From contig CP075493.1 in assembly GCA_021613535.1 (NCBI GenBank), positions 13,950,001 to 14,014,000 of the forward strand: 64,000 bases of DNA. The letters are read 5' to 3'. The notes under the pieces were generated by a model. It was not told the DNA's origin and made no database searches. It worked only from the letters and a program-made list of their open reading frames with translations. This stretch comes from Adineta vaga (Eukaryota > Rotifera). How positions within the stretch are numbered: position 1 is the first letter of the stretch; each line of letters starts with the position of its first letter. Positions 45,320 through 57,059 of this stretch are shown piece by piece. Both the position numbers and the translations under genes were made by a program.

Positions 45320-46970
45320 ATGAATAAAATGTTTGTCATACTAATTCTTCTTTGTTGTCCTTTATTTATTTCTTCTACTTCATTGCCATATGCAGAATGG
45401 GCTCATTACCATATGGTTTGGTAATCATCGGAACGTTCAAACCAAACAAATATTCAAATCATGTTGGATACTTACAACCATTATCAAATTCTATTTGGTG
45501 CTGTCAATATTGATTCACATTGGGCAACAAATTTCAATACATTTATATTCGATTCAAAAAAGTTTCCATCGATACGTCAAATGCTTGATGAATTTCGAAC
45601 AAAAAATATTCGTATCGTATTATGGATGACTTCATTTATGAACATTGATTCTCCAAATTATGCCTATGCAGAAGAACATGGATTTCTATTCAATAAAACA
45701 CTCAAATGGTGGCATGGTAATGGACGTTTATTGAATTACTTCAATCCACAAGCAGTAGATTGGTGGCATAATCAAATCAAAATACTTATTGATACAGTTG
45801 GACCAATTCATGCATTTAAAGTATATATATGTTAATAAAACTTACTTGAAAAATAATCATTTTATTTATATCATTTAGGCCGATGGAAGTGATCCATATA
45901 TAATAAAGGTCAATGATTCTAGTGTCACATGGAAACAATATCGTACTGCTTATTATAATGATACATTTCAAATTTTACGTCAATTAGTCGGCCCAGAAGC
46001 ATCGATTATGTCGCGTTCAATTGATCATGATGAAGAATTCTCTCCACGAAACATTGTTTTTATGGGTTGGGTTGGTGATGAAAATGCGACATATGATGGA
46101 TTGAAAACAGCACTTCGTTATATGCTTGAAAGTGGTCTCAAAGGTTATGTTGGTTTTGGTTCGGATATTGGTGGTTTTCGTTTTGATCATGATTCTGGTT
46201 CATTAGGTCGCACTAAAGAACTTTTTCTTCGTTGGACAGCTATTGGTGCATTAAGTTCATTTATGGAAAATGGTGGTATGGGAGAACATTGTCCATGGAA
46301 TTTCGATAATGAAACAATAGATATCTATCGTTCATGGGTGAATATACACTATAAACTTGTGCCTTATCTTTATTCTGAAGGTACAAAAGTAGCAATCGGA
46401 CGAAATGGTACGTTAATGAAACCATGCAATGATACTCAAGTAGGATCTTCTCAGTCCTATTTTCTTGGTCCAAACATCTATGTTGTACCAGTCACACGTG
46501 ATCCAATTCCTGGACAATTACAACTTATCTGGTTACCAAAAAGTTCAACCAATCATTGGATAAATTATTTTAATACATCTATTACATATCAATCGGAGAT
46601 ATTTATTCAAGAAAATACAAGTAGTCTTTATCGAATACCATTATATATTGAACAAAATTCATTAATTCCGATGTATGATATGAAGAAAAGTTCTTCCTTG
46701 CATGCATTTAGATTTGTTCTATGGGGTAAAATTCTTGTCAATAAACAAATAATGATATCCTTATTTACTCGTGATGGGCAACAATGGTCATTAGAATTAA
46801 ATTGTTTAAAGAAAAAATTGACTATTCAGCTTATTGAACAATATAATTCAGGAAAACGCGAAGAATGGATATGGAAATTTTGTCAATATGTTAATGAAAC
46901 ACATAATTGTTCACAAGAATGGATTAAACTTGATAATAATACTTCATTTAAACTTGAGTTTTTAATTTAG
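45320..46970 (+). pseudogene. Secreted glycoside hydrolase family 31 enzyme with an in-frame stop
   Basis: Exons 45320-45820 and 45879-46970 splice in phase (TTTAAA|GCC). A signal peptide (MNKMFVILILLCCPLFISST) is followed by LPYAEWAHYHMVW and then TAA at 45422-45424 (codon 35). The frame remains open for some 495 codons after it. GH31 marks are GAVNIDSHW, WMTSFMNIDSPNYAYAEEHG, NGRLLNYFNP, FKADGSDPY (nucleophile Asp region), GWVGDENATYDGL (acid/base region) and GYVGFGSDIGGF. The N-terminal beta-sandwich of many GH31 enzymes is missing. GH31 enzymes cleave alpha-glucosides or alpha-xylosides; substrate is not predictable here. One base change would restore the frame, so a fresh nonsense mutation, polymorphism or assembly error are all possible. 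Confidence 0.75.
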
Positions 46971-46998
46971 AAACGAATCAATTTTTCTTTCAAATCAT

Positions 46999-47042
46999 GA
47001 GGGTGTGGGTGCAACTCTGATATCCTATACACCCACACTCTT
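46999..47042. repeat. G-rich inverted element, copy 4
   Basis: Left arm GAGGGTGTGGGTG, core AACTCTGATATCCTATA, right arm CACCCACACTC. It begins 29 bases after the stop codon of the GH31 gene and so may be part of its 3' UTR. The arms pair over at least ten positions. Confidence 0.7.
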
Positions 47043-47474
47043 ACGAAGAATTGTATTTACCTTTATATACTCTGAAAGAATGAGATAATTCACACAAAAA
47101 AGAAAAAAAACACGACTGTGTAAATACATTTAATTTTATGACTTTGTTCGTTTGCATAACAAATATGGGAATTTTATTTAAACTATTCATCACACACTAT
47201 ATTAGATAAACTCGATTGAAACCCAATTTTGAAATGTCTGAGTCATAACTTTGATTTGTCCAGGTAAACATGTAAGAAAAAAGTGCGTAATGTAAGGTTT
47301 TTTCCAAGTACTGCCGTGTTCTCTTTTCTTCACATCTATAAAACGTAGACAAACAGCAGCTCAAATTGTACTTTGTTCTTTATTTTATTCGAGAATATTC
47401 GATTCTTTCGCTCGTGCTTAACAGAATCAAATAATTTTGTATTTTATACATAGATTTTTGTCGGACTTCTATAC
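47043..47474. other. Intergenic, upstream region of the E2 gene
   Basis: No further element is recognised. Confidence 0.45.
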
Positions 47475-47945
47475 ATGGCTTTTCTGAAACGTCTCAGTAT
47501 TCAATACCGACAGCTCCTGAAAGATCCAGCTCCGTATTGCTATGCAGAACCGAAGGATCTTGAAAAAGATATCACACATTGGACGGGATATATCGATGGC
47601 CCAGAACAAACTCCTTATGCCGACGGAAGATTCTACCTCGATATCGATTTTCCATCAGATTATCCATTCAAACCACCGGAGATTCGTTTCACAACGCCAA
47701 TCTATCATCCAAATATAAGTACGAAAGGCGAAATATGTTTGGATATTCTTCATTCTCAATGGTCTCCAGCATTGAGTATTCGCGCACTCTTAATATCTCT
47801 ATGCTCACTATTGACTGATCCAAATCTCGACCATGGATTGAATCGAGAAGCATTGGGATGCTACCAAACAGATCAGAAACAATATCAAGAAAAAGTAATT
47901 GAATGGACACAAAAATATGCTTCGAAGCAGCGAAGTTCAAATTAA
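47475..47945 (+). CDS. Ubiquitin-conjugating enzyme E2, UBE2D-like
   Basis: An intronless frame of 156 residues covers one complete UBC fold. It starts MAFLKRLSIQYRQLLKDPAP, has the HPN motif in FTTPIYHPNISTKGEICLDI, and the catalytic Cys is Cys88 in GEICLDILHSQWSPALSIRA. YPFKPPEIRF and LLTDPNLDHGLNREA complete the family signature. The enzyme accepts ubiquitin from E1 and passes it to RING-type E3 ligases. It is slightly longer than the usual 147 residues and differs at many positions from canonical UBE2D (e.g. Ala/Tyr in PYCYAEPKDLEKDITHW), so it is a diverged paralogue. A functional enzyme is likely. Confidence 0.9.
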   Translation: MAFLKRLSIQYRQLLKDPAPYCYAEPKDLEKDITHWTGYIDGPEQTPYADGRFYLDIDFPSDYPFKPPEIRFTTPIYHPNISTKGEICLDILHSQWSPALSIRALLISLCSLLTDPNLDHGLNREALGCYQTDQKQYQEKVIEWTQKYASKQRSSN

Positions 47946-48415
47946 TTAAATTTTGTTTTCAGAAAATTTTAAGAGAATGTACAGTATATTATATAGTTTT
48001 TCGCGATCTCACTTTAACCAACAGTCAAAGTAACTGTTAAATACATTGAGTTTCAGTAATAAAATAATAAGATATGAAGACTGTTTTTATCCACGTCCAC
48101 ATCGTTGATGGAGGATGATATTCAAATGTCATTGTGTATTTTGTACAAGCTTTTGTCGATCTTTGTATCCTAGAAAGGCAATGAAAGTTAGTACAAATGT
48201 GTATTTGCTCTCGATTTTATCCATATAGAAAAATATAAATAATTTGAATTGACATGCAAATACCCTTATTCAAAAATCGAACATTTGAGACACATATTGC
48301 ATAAATATTTATTCGAGAATATTCTTTCGAACTACTATAAAATGTTTGGCTTTCTGTTGCTTATCTAAAAACAAAGCGATTCTATTTATTTTTCAGTTCA
48401 TATACAACCAACATG
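47946..48415. other. Intergenic, no gene seen
   Basis: Nothing beyond AT-rich spacer. Confidence 0.5.
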
Positions 48416-48980
48416 TTCATCACTACACTCATCGCATCGCTTCTCTATGGGTTTTCAATCGGCACTATAACTGCTGATCTTCGGTCTAAATGAACCCTAT
48501 CAGCTACCAGCACGCCAATCACCAATTAGTAACCAAGTACCCGATACAGCACAACTATATCCACCATATCAAACGTATAATTTGATTCCATACAAGTATG
48601 CATATAATGGCAGTGCTGACTGTTTTACAAATACAAGCAATCGTATTATTGCTCCTGTTATTCCATTGCTTTTTAGTCCGTCAGTAGTCAGAGCAGCCGC
48701 TTTATTGGAACTATTCATTCAACAAAATTATGATAGCATTTCTACACAATCAGTCTGTAGCTATGCAAATATTTTCTATCCGAATTTTACTTCAATGGGG
48801 AACACCATTGATGCTATCGCGAAATTACATCTTTCACTTGATTATTTTTCATGTTATACTATGTTCAAGAACAAACTGAAATTGAAGTTGGACTATCAAA
48901 ATATGAATGGCTATCATTCAAGATTACATTTATTGCAAATGGTACATGTGAGATTGATATAAAACAGACTGATTAGATGA
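48416..48980 (+). pseudogene. Secreted-protein remnant, several frameshifts
   Basis: MFITTLIASLLYGFSIGTIT starts at an ATG and looks like a signal peptide, but its frame ends within 30 codons. A second frame carries on (GLNEPYQLPARQSPISNQVP; NIRTSN-type NTSNRIIAPVIPLLFSPSVV; NIFYPNFTSMGNTIDAIAK). Near 48860 a third frame is the better one (YVQEQTEIEVGLSKYEWLSF; KITFIANGTCEIDIKQTD) to its stop near 48976. The three pieces form a plausible secreted protein of about 180 codons with two frameshifts. I do not recognise the family. Confidence 0.5.
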
Positions 48981-49505
48981 ATAAAACACTAATTCAACTA
49001 CTTCTTGGATTTCCAATAACAATAGAAGTATATTGCTTTATAACACAAGACACAATTACTAATCAGATCAAATATTACAGGGCAACTAAATGCGGCAATA
49101 TATTCAGTCCTTGCATTGTTGATCTTTAAAGTTTAGCCCTAAAAGGACTGCACTGATAAGCTTTCCAAATGACTATCAAATCCAGTAACCAAAATTCAAG
49201 CTAGAAGTCATCTGACATTATCTGTAGTGATAGACTGATTAAATAAAATGCACAGGAATTTTCTCGAAACAATGTCAAATTAGAAAAAACCAATCATTAT
49301 GAGTAATCCGTCAAAATAGACATGGAATTCCTAAATAAATATTATTAAGACGTTTATTTTCAAGATATTGAATCATTTGCTTTATATTACACCAACACGA
49401 GACATTTATTGTATAGTCGTGTGCTGTATACGAATGAAAAATAGATGGTCTGTCAAATATATTGGGATATATTATAAGAAAAAGAATTCAATGTACTTTA
49501 GTTTG
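48981..49505. other. Intergenic, no gene seen
   Basis: No coding or repeat signal recognised. Confidence 0.5.
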
Positions 49506-50545
49506 TTATTTTGATTGTGATTGAATTGGAAATATTTGATTATGAACCACTTGTTGCTGTTTTCGGCATTGTTTACGATGTAAATGACATAATACATAGA
49601 AAAATTGTCGTCGAAATCGTTCAGAAACACATATATAAATATAAAATGAGATCTACAAAAAAAACATAACAAATCTTATCAAAATCGATTATTTTAATTC
49701 CGCATACTTACTGAAAAATATGTGTAGAAAAGAATTGTTGTTACTATGTAAGCAAATTGCATTCTTTGTAACACAGTTGTATTTGTTGCACTATTATTCA
49801 GTGTAGTTGACACTGCAGTCAATGTGATGAATGGTACATTAGTGACGACATTGATTAGGACTTGTGTGAAAACCATTGTTGTCAATTGTTTATCTGTTTC
49901 ACGACGAACAAGCGGTATTGTTCGATAAGCTATTTGTTGAATATTTTGATAAGCTAAGATTCCAAAGAAAACGGTTAGAGTAACAGGTAAATAACCCGTA
50001 ATACATAAAGCAACAAAATAATATCTATAATTAGCGATGTAATGCTTAGTAACAATACAAGCTGCTTTGCCTGTCACAGATGATATAACATAATCTGTTG
50101 AGAAAATATATAAAATCATATGTAGACTCCAAATAATTGTGAAAAATATCATTAAATAATGAGCTATTCTAATATGACTCCATTGTTGCCAACGTCGATG
50201 AGTTGAAGTAGCGAAATATTGATCAATCATGGCTAAACATAGACATGTATATGACATAATAGAACAAAAGACAAAAATTGTTTGTCGAAGTTTACAGAAT
50301 GTCATTGACATCGTACTCCAATCAACGGCAAAACCAGTTATCATTATACGAGAAATAAGACCGAAGAATAATTGACCGATATTAACAAACGACATCGTTG
50401 TTAAATAGAATGCACATGAACTTTGTCGAAATGTTCGGAGACTACAAAATACAATGATATTCAATGTTTGACCGATAACACCTATGATAAAAGTTGTAAT
50501 GTCTCCATAAATCGCTATTTGCTGGCCGAGATATATTAATGACAT
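49506..50545 (-). CDS. Rhodopsin-like GPCR, orphan (326 residues)
   Basis: Exons 50545-49712 and 49652-49506 join in phase 0 over a 59-nt intron. The first exon alone would end within TM7; the second completes it (ISFYIYICVSERFRRQFFYV) and adds a basic Gln-rich tail (LHRKQCRKQQQ). The start is the ATG MSLIYLGQQIAIYGD; the longer frame begins with TTG. Helix markers are GQTLNIIVFCSLRTFRQSSC (TM1-loop), LCLAMIDQYFATSTHRRWQQ (TM3 with DQY for DRY) and RRETDKQLTTMVFTQVLINV (TM6). The DQY..S and RQSSCAFYL motifs place it in the same broad bdelloid receptor expansion as other short orphan receptors. Ligand unknown. Confidence 0.85.
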
Positions 50546-51263
50546 AGCAATCGACGACACTAAGTTTTGATTCAATATTGAAATATATTAAAGACAACTA
50601 CGTCAGAAATTTTGATAATCAGGAAATTGTAATGGTCTACTTCTATATATATATATATATATATATTCAAGAACACTTGACCTCATATCTACATCAACTG
50701 TCTTTATCACATTAAGATTTTGTATTTTCTCAAAGTTTCTGCTTATGTCAGGATTAATTACATCTATTTCGCACTTTTTTTTGCAAAAGTAGGTAATTAT
50801 GCATTTAATTATTTTTAATTCAAAGAAAAAACAATAAACTTTGCACGAATTTGTAGGATAATAAATTAAATTCATCTTCTGATTCGAATATTTTATTAAA
50901 CAATATTTATCAAAAGTCTTTTTACGTTCTTCTAACAACGTTTGTATTGAGAACAAGTCATTTTTCTACTACATAGAAGATCAAGTGTGATTATCTTTGT
51001 ATGCAGTTATCTCCCTCAGGATACGCACATCTTCACTCTTCGATATGCGCATCTCTCGCTGGAGTTGCAACAGATGATATTATATCAAGAAATCTCTAGG
51101 TAAATACGCGAGAAACAGATAAAGAAAAAGGTGACAGATGGAATAACATATATTTCTAATGAATTAAGTTAAAGAAAATCACGAAAAAGTCACAAAAAAC
51201 CATAGATAAGAAAGTTAATTATTGATCTTCGTAGAATATCGAGAAAGAAATGGAAAACTTTCT
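50546..51263. other. Intergenic with a TA run
   Basis: Contains a (TA)n tract at 50645-50668. A 117-codon frame in it is compositionally biased and is not accepted as a gene. Confidence 0.5.
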
Positions 51264-52616
51264 TCAACTGCGAGTAAATGGATGATGCATTACTTCGTGA
51301 ATATCGGCTCTTTGACGTGGATCAAATACCATAGTACGATGAAGCATATTAAGTAAATCACGGTCTGGATAAGGTCGTACTCCACGTGGTGGTCTTGGGC
51401 CTAAATCATAATTGGGATGTTCACCATAAACCATATAATAAAGTATAGCACCCATTGACCAGATATCTGCTTTTGGATTATAAAAACGTCGAGCACCACC
51501 AATATCTTGCATTACTTCCGGAGCACTTTTTTAACAAAAAAAAAGAAACATAATAGTTGTTCATTGATTATTTGAGACTTACCTATAACCATAAGTACCT
51601 AACTGAGCATCACTATTAAACAAAAGAAAATAATCGAGTAACTTTTATAAGACAAAAACAAGTTCATTTCTTACTGTAATGCATCCTCCTTTTTTGCTAT
51701 ACCTAAATCACCGATTTTAAGTGTTGCTCCAAAGAGAATTAAATTGTCTGGTTTTAAATCCATATGAACAATTCGATTTTTCTGAAGTGTACTAATAATA
51801 CTAACTATTTGATGCCAAAATTCTTTAATCATTTCTTCATCAATTGAAGGACCACCTGTTTGAGTCATTTCTCGTAATCGTGCAACTAATTTTGTTAAAT
51901 TTTCATTGCCTAACTCCATGACGATATAAGCTAGGAGAAACAATAATAATATTTATTTTAAAATATGAATTATCATTATACCGTTTCCAGCTCGAGGATC
52001 AAAACCAAAATCATGAATGATGACAACATGATTTGATTCTTTTCGTAATCGATTTAATTGTTCAACTTCATTTAAAAATGATTTAACAAGGCCTTCCATT
52101 TGTGGCCGTGGTATATTATTTAATACCATCACTTTAACAGCGACGGCCGTTCCATTAGGTGCTTTTGCTTGATATACAGCGCCTGTTCATGAGATTAGAA
52201 AGAAATACCACATAATCTGTTTATTATAATCATCAAGTGAATATTTACCGAAACCACCTTTGCCTAATTGTTTTTCGAAAAAATAGGGTCGACCATTAAC
52301 AGCAATCTGTCTGCCAGTGAAATTATCCCTAACAGCGGGGGGAGGACGACGCCGACGAAAACCATCAGAATAATTTCCTGAATAATTTCTAGGATGACCT
52401 GTAGCATGACCTCCAGGACGAGTTCCAGAATAACGTCTAGAATGCCTTCTAGGATAACCTATAGCATAACCTCCGTGATGAGTTCCAGAATAACCTCTAG
52501 GATAACCGTCGGGATAAGTTCCAGAATAGTCAACAGGCAAACCTATTTGATTCGAATAGATATCTTTTATTCCATTTTTGAATGTTATGTTAATACAAAC
52601 TTGAGCTTCCTCCCAT
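51264..52616 (-). CDS. Protein kinase, TTK/MPS1-like, with a YSGT-repeat N-terminus
   Basis: Six exons join in phase: 52616-52601, 52542-52249, 52182-51982, 51930-51675, 51612-51583, 51525-51264, giving 352 residues. The first about 75 residues are Gly/Tyr/Arg-rich repeats (DYSGTYPDGYPRGYSGT; GGYAIGYPRRHSRRYSGT) and end in an Arg/Pro block. The kinase domain follows: GKGGFGAVYQAK, VAVKVM, VMELGNENLTKLV, HMDLKPDN (Arg of HRD replaced by Met), KIGDLGIAKKED (DLG for DFG), GTYGYSAPEVM, PKADIWSMGAILYYMVYGEHP and QRADIHEVMHHPF. The GIVHxDLKPxN, LKIxDxGIA and DxWSxGxILYYMxYG pattern is closest to TTK/MPS1 dual-specificity kinases, but this one is short and lacks their TPR/N-terminal region. Core catalytic Lys, Asp and Asp are present. 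Confidence 0.85.
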
Positions 52617-53990
52617 ATTTTTTGTAGAATAAATCTAGATGCGTTTAGTCAATGAAACGAATAAGAACTGGAAACAAAATGTGTTTATATAGGTAAATAT
52701 ACGTATAGATATACGTATACCACAGGAGAAAAAGAAGAAAAAAACGAATAAATAGCGGAAGTAGGTATTTTGAAGGTAGATGTAGGGATACCCAACGTGA
52801 TATAACCTGAGGGAAGAAAACCTACACGTTGATGATTTTTGTTGTAAATACGCGATGAAGCTAGATACGAATTAAAGTAGATGCGTCAAAAAAAAGGGAA
52901 AAAAGTGTGAAGAAGCGTTCCATATGAATTAATTTCACACATATATTTAACTTACAGGTAGAAGAAAAACAAGTTTTTTTTCGTTGTAATTAGTCAAGGT
53001 TAGTTTTATTCAAACGTAAAATTTTCTCTTGTAGTATCTTCTATGGGGTATTAATTAAAAGCCTTGGGGAACGTCATTTGTGTGTTGCTTTTTTACAATA
53101 ATGATTATGATTTGAGTGATGAATAAAAAATGATGTAAATAATCAGTATATTACTTGTAAGAAAGAGAACAAATTATTGAAAAACACGCATTTTGTCTAA
53201 AAACAAAATAAATGAACAGATCTACAGACAGAATTTCTTGTAAAGAAAATCATTGAATATCTCAACGAAGATAAAATTAAAAATCTATTGCTTTTAAGTG
53301 AATGTCATAGAGAAGGATCGGTTGACGATGAATTTAACGAAAAATAAAAGCATCATGGACTCTTCGTTTATTTACTGATGATTGGTTTGATACATTAAAC
53401 ATTTAAACAATTCGTTGCAGTAAGAAATAAATGATATATTTTCCTTCATTATATATTGTTGATATTCTTATTTACTTTGAACATTATCTATTCAGCTCGT
53501 ATTGGTACGATATATTATGTCAAATTCCATTTTGATGATATACACAATGTAATCATAACTTACTTACACGCTCAAGATGTTCGAAAAATATGAATAATAT
53601 ACATATATTCTCTGTTTTGTCATAAAACAGGATGTATAGGTGAAAATCATGTTTTCAATACGCACATTCATTTTCACCTAAACATCAAACAGAGGAATAA
53701 CAAAAATACCTTGAAAACAATATGACGTCACTCAAGGACATGGGGAAGTAGCATCCAATGATGGTAGAACAAAATTTGAAGCCGAAAACGTTGTATATAC
53801 TATATTATGTATTCATATTTTGTCTTTCCTTGTTTTCCACATAATGAATATCCTCCGAAACGTTCATTTCTTTTCATTATAATTTCTACTTTCTTTAATT
53901 TAGAATCAACATTGTATCTTTATTCCAATACATCGGACAATGGTGAGAAAAAAAGTTATTACGGATACATGGTTGATAGAAAGTAATGAA
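52617..53990. other. Intergenic, no gene seen
   Basis: About 1.4 kb with no supported frame. Around 52797-52855 a loose inverted GTAGATGTAGGG / CCTACACG pair may be a decayed G-rich element. Confidence 0.4.
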
Positions 53991-53999
53991 ACAACGACT

Positions 54000-55275
54000 C
54001 ACACCCATCTTCTGTATGCTATTTAATGAAGAAATATCTGCGTCATAAATTGGTATGACTTCGTCACAAACAGTTACTCGTTTTATACCAGAGATTAAAG
54101 ACCGTAGTATCATTGATATACCATACAAGTATGTTTATTTTGAACTTGATTTACATCTATTGTCTTATAAATAAACATAATAAACTATTGATTCAGGATA
54201 TGTTCGTTATTACGATATTTAACAATTGTTACATTTAAAATAATCAAAGGAGTCTGATTTGGTAAAAGACGAATAAATTTACATAAGTGTTCAGGTGAGA
54301 TGCTACAATTAACAACCAAATGTGTTATTTTCATATCAGAGAAAATTGAATTGATACGCTTTTCACATAATGATAAAGGATTTTGATGAAGATGGTAATT
54401 ATTACTAACATAATTCAGAGTGAGTTGAATATTTTGAATGATAGAATCTTGCTGAGATAAGTCATATTGTTGTTTTTTAAGAAAAAGTAAAAGATAGATT
54501 TTATTTATATGAGAAACTTCATTTCTAATTATCCTAAAGGACTGATTGACAAAACTACTAATAAATCATCAATTGTTTCATATAGACGAATATTGATTTT
54601 AATTTTTGTCATACATTGTCGTTGAATCCCAAATGGTGAAGAAAATCGATTGATTAATTTATGATATGCATCTGTTGGAGATTCGTTAATAGTACCAATG
54701 CATTCTTTATATTCACAATCAAATACGCGTAAATTAGACATAGAATTAGTTATTAATCTTTCCCATCGATCAGCATCTATATAATCTAAAGTACAAATTG
54801 ACATTAAACGTAATACTTGAAGTTGAGAACCTTTTTCCATTATAAATTGATAAAAAATATCAAATTCCATGAAATTTATAGTTGTAGAAAAGTGCGTTAG
54901 ATGAATGGTGTGGCATTCCTGTAATAATATAAATCTGACTGTATCTTTTGTACAATGGCGTTGAATGATATTCCAATCGCTTAAGTTGCGGCATCCACGA
55001 TATTAGCGCATTAATATAAGATTGACTCGAAGATATAGTTAGTACTAAATGTTCGATTGAACTAGTTGATCTATAAAATGAATCATCTGGATTATAACCA
55101 CGAATTTCAAGTGAAATAATTCGATCATTATTTGGATAAAGAATTTGATACAGATAAGAGCTGAGAAAGAGATTTGATCGTACATAAAATCTCACTTTAA
55201 GTATAAGTTTTGGACCATGAAAAAGATTCTGAAAGCGAATATTTAATTTTGAAAATATATTTTTCTATGAAATAT
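54000..55275 (-). pseudogene. F-box/LRR-like family pseudogene
   Basis: The minus strand opens after an acceptor (tttcatag) with FSKLNIRFQNLFHGPKLILK, and continues RFYVRSNLFLSSYLYQ, RIISLEIRGYN and SIEHLVLTISSS. Near 54940 the frame shifts to LLQECHTIHLTHFSTTINFM, then MEKGSQLQVLRLMSICTLDY and WERLITNSMSNLRVFDCEY. Near 54535 it shifts again to IRNEVSHINKIYLLLF, then QDSIIQNIQLTLNYVSNNY and a further LRR-like segment to about 54180. The SxLNxRFQNL start and the MPNLRVFD-type middle are signatures of the same large bdelloid F-box/LRR-like family as the remnant at 4925. The F-box exon is missing. Two frameshifts and loss of the F-box indicate a dead gene. Confidence 0.6.
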
Positions 55276-55375
55276 TAGAGAGAGAAAAAACAATTTATTG
55301 AAAGTTATTTCATTATAGAGTCATGAATTGAGTAATCATATACTTTCAAGAAAAAAAACCGAAAGAATGTTTTTA

Positions 55376-56250
55376 CTAGTTTGGAATAAATGCTAAGGAA
55401 TCTAAACTTTCTTCTGTTAATTTGTTTGCTATGACTGTTCTATTATTATTTAAATCAAATGTCACTATTTTCTGTGTTTCTGTGTTGAGAATAATCATTG
55501 CAAAATAAAATCCTTCATAACAACTTCCAGTCGAAGGTGGATAACCATTGAAATCTTCAGATAAAATGTTCATTACGCCATTATACGGATTCAAGCGTAC
55601 AAGACGACAAGCATGTTTAGTTCTATATTGTTGCATACCATAGAAAGCAACCGTTTTTATCATCATAACATAAATAAGATGGTAAATCTGAAGTTGTAAT
55701 TTTACTAATTATTTTTCGTTTCATTAAACCAATACCAACAAGAATACTGCCGTTAACAGACACCACTATCACAATGTATTACTATCGACTTTACTTATAT
55801 TTACCCATCGTTGAGCGATACAAGTCTTCGGATCTATTCGAACAATACTAATAGGATTTTCTTCTGCATCTACCATTTACAGTGAATATGAATTTCCTGT
55901 ACTACTATCAATTCGTAAACCAAATAGTTCAACAAAATTTTGTGTAATAATTGATCGATTATTTTTTGTGCCATTGAATGGATTCATCGAAATCAATGAT
56001 AAAGATGATTCTCCTTCTAGTGATACTTTACTACCAAAATTATAGAGAATTTTATTTACAAAATCGTATGTAACATCGTAAGGTTTGTAATTATCCAAAA
56101 GAGTAAATAATGTGAATCGTCCAGTTAATGGATCAGTCTTATATACTTTGTTGGAAGTCGATTTAAGATCATATGTTGTTCCTAATAAATAACCGTTTGG
56201 TATCGTTTCTATTCCATTAATTATATTTAAAATGATATGTAATAAAATTA
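55376..56250 (-). pseudogene. Secreted/extracellular beta-propeller-like pseudogene
   Basis: Pieces in changing frames read GIETIPNGYLLGTTYDLKST, TDPLTGRFTLFTLLDNYKPY, DVTYDFVNKILYNFGSKVSL, NFVELFGLRIDSSTGNSYSL, then a TAA, VDAEENPISIVRIDPKTCIA, and later QQYRTKHACRLVRLNPYNGV with NTETQKIVTFDLNNNRTVIA. The rhythm (a strand, DP-TG or NP-NG turn, next strand) is that of a six- or seven-bladed propeller. One in-frame stop near 55875 and at least two frameshifts around 55680 and 55800 disable it. No signal peptide exon was identified. Confidence 0.5.
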
Positions 56251-57059
56251 ATAAAAATCAAAATGAATTATTCATTTGTCTAAATCCTAACATAAAAACA
56301 TAACTACTTATATTAATTAACAGAACTATAGATACTGATTTCTAGGAAATCAGTCTATTTTTTATTCAATCCAAGTACTATCATTACTTTCTCGAATGTT
56401 GCATGCAATCAGATGTACATTGAATTCAAAATGAGTTCTATGATGAATTTGTAAGAGAAAAAATGGCGTTTTTGTTTCATGTGTAGAGATAAGAACAATT
56501 TGCATTCAAAGTAAACTTGATATAGTTGAGAAAAAAGCTTAAAGAGAAAAATGAATCCGTTTTGTGCTTATACTAACTGATAACACTAAAATGAGTTATT
56601 TATTACTCATCATTTTTGAAAAAAACTTCACTATTATATTAGTACATTCTCATTCATCTTCGAACTATGTATATAGAATCAACTTGATAGGCGAGTTACA
56701 GTTCATTTTTTTGTTTCTGAAAAAGTTAACAAAGTAAAAACGAATTTTGCTTTGTTCAATGATGAACGAAAAAAGGAACAGTTGTGAATTCTAGATTTTA
56801 GTTCGTTTATCCTTGACAATTTCATGTTGACTTCCTTTCAAATATTTGAACCATGTATTTTCTTTCAATATACGAAGGTCAGACTATATTACTATTGATA
56901 TCAATGCCATATGTCCTTGTATAATTTCCCTAAGATATGCTTCGCTTCGCCATAGTTCACGAGTTCATAGACGTCTATTATCAACAAAACATGACAAAAA
57001 TCAAGGAATTAAAGTGTATGTAATATTTATTTTTTCTCGATTATTTATTATATAGTTAT
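56251..57059. other. Intergenic, no gene seen
   Basis: No repeat or gene is recognised. The last about 65 bases (from about 56995) belong to a block duplicated at 59980-60558. Confidence 0.5.

Noticed and set aside
50603-50956. 117-codon minus-strand frame
   Set aside because: It runs through a TA microsatellite, starts in AT-rich spacer and has no recognisable domain.
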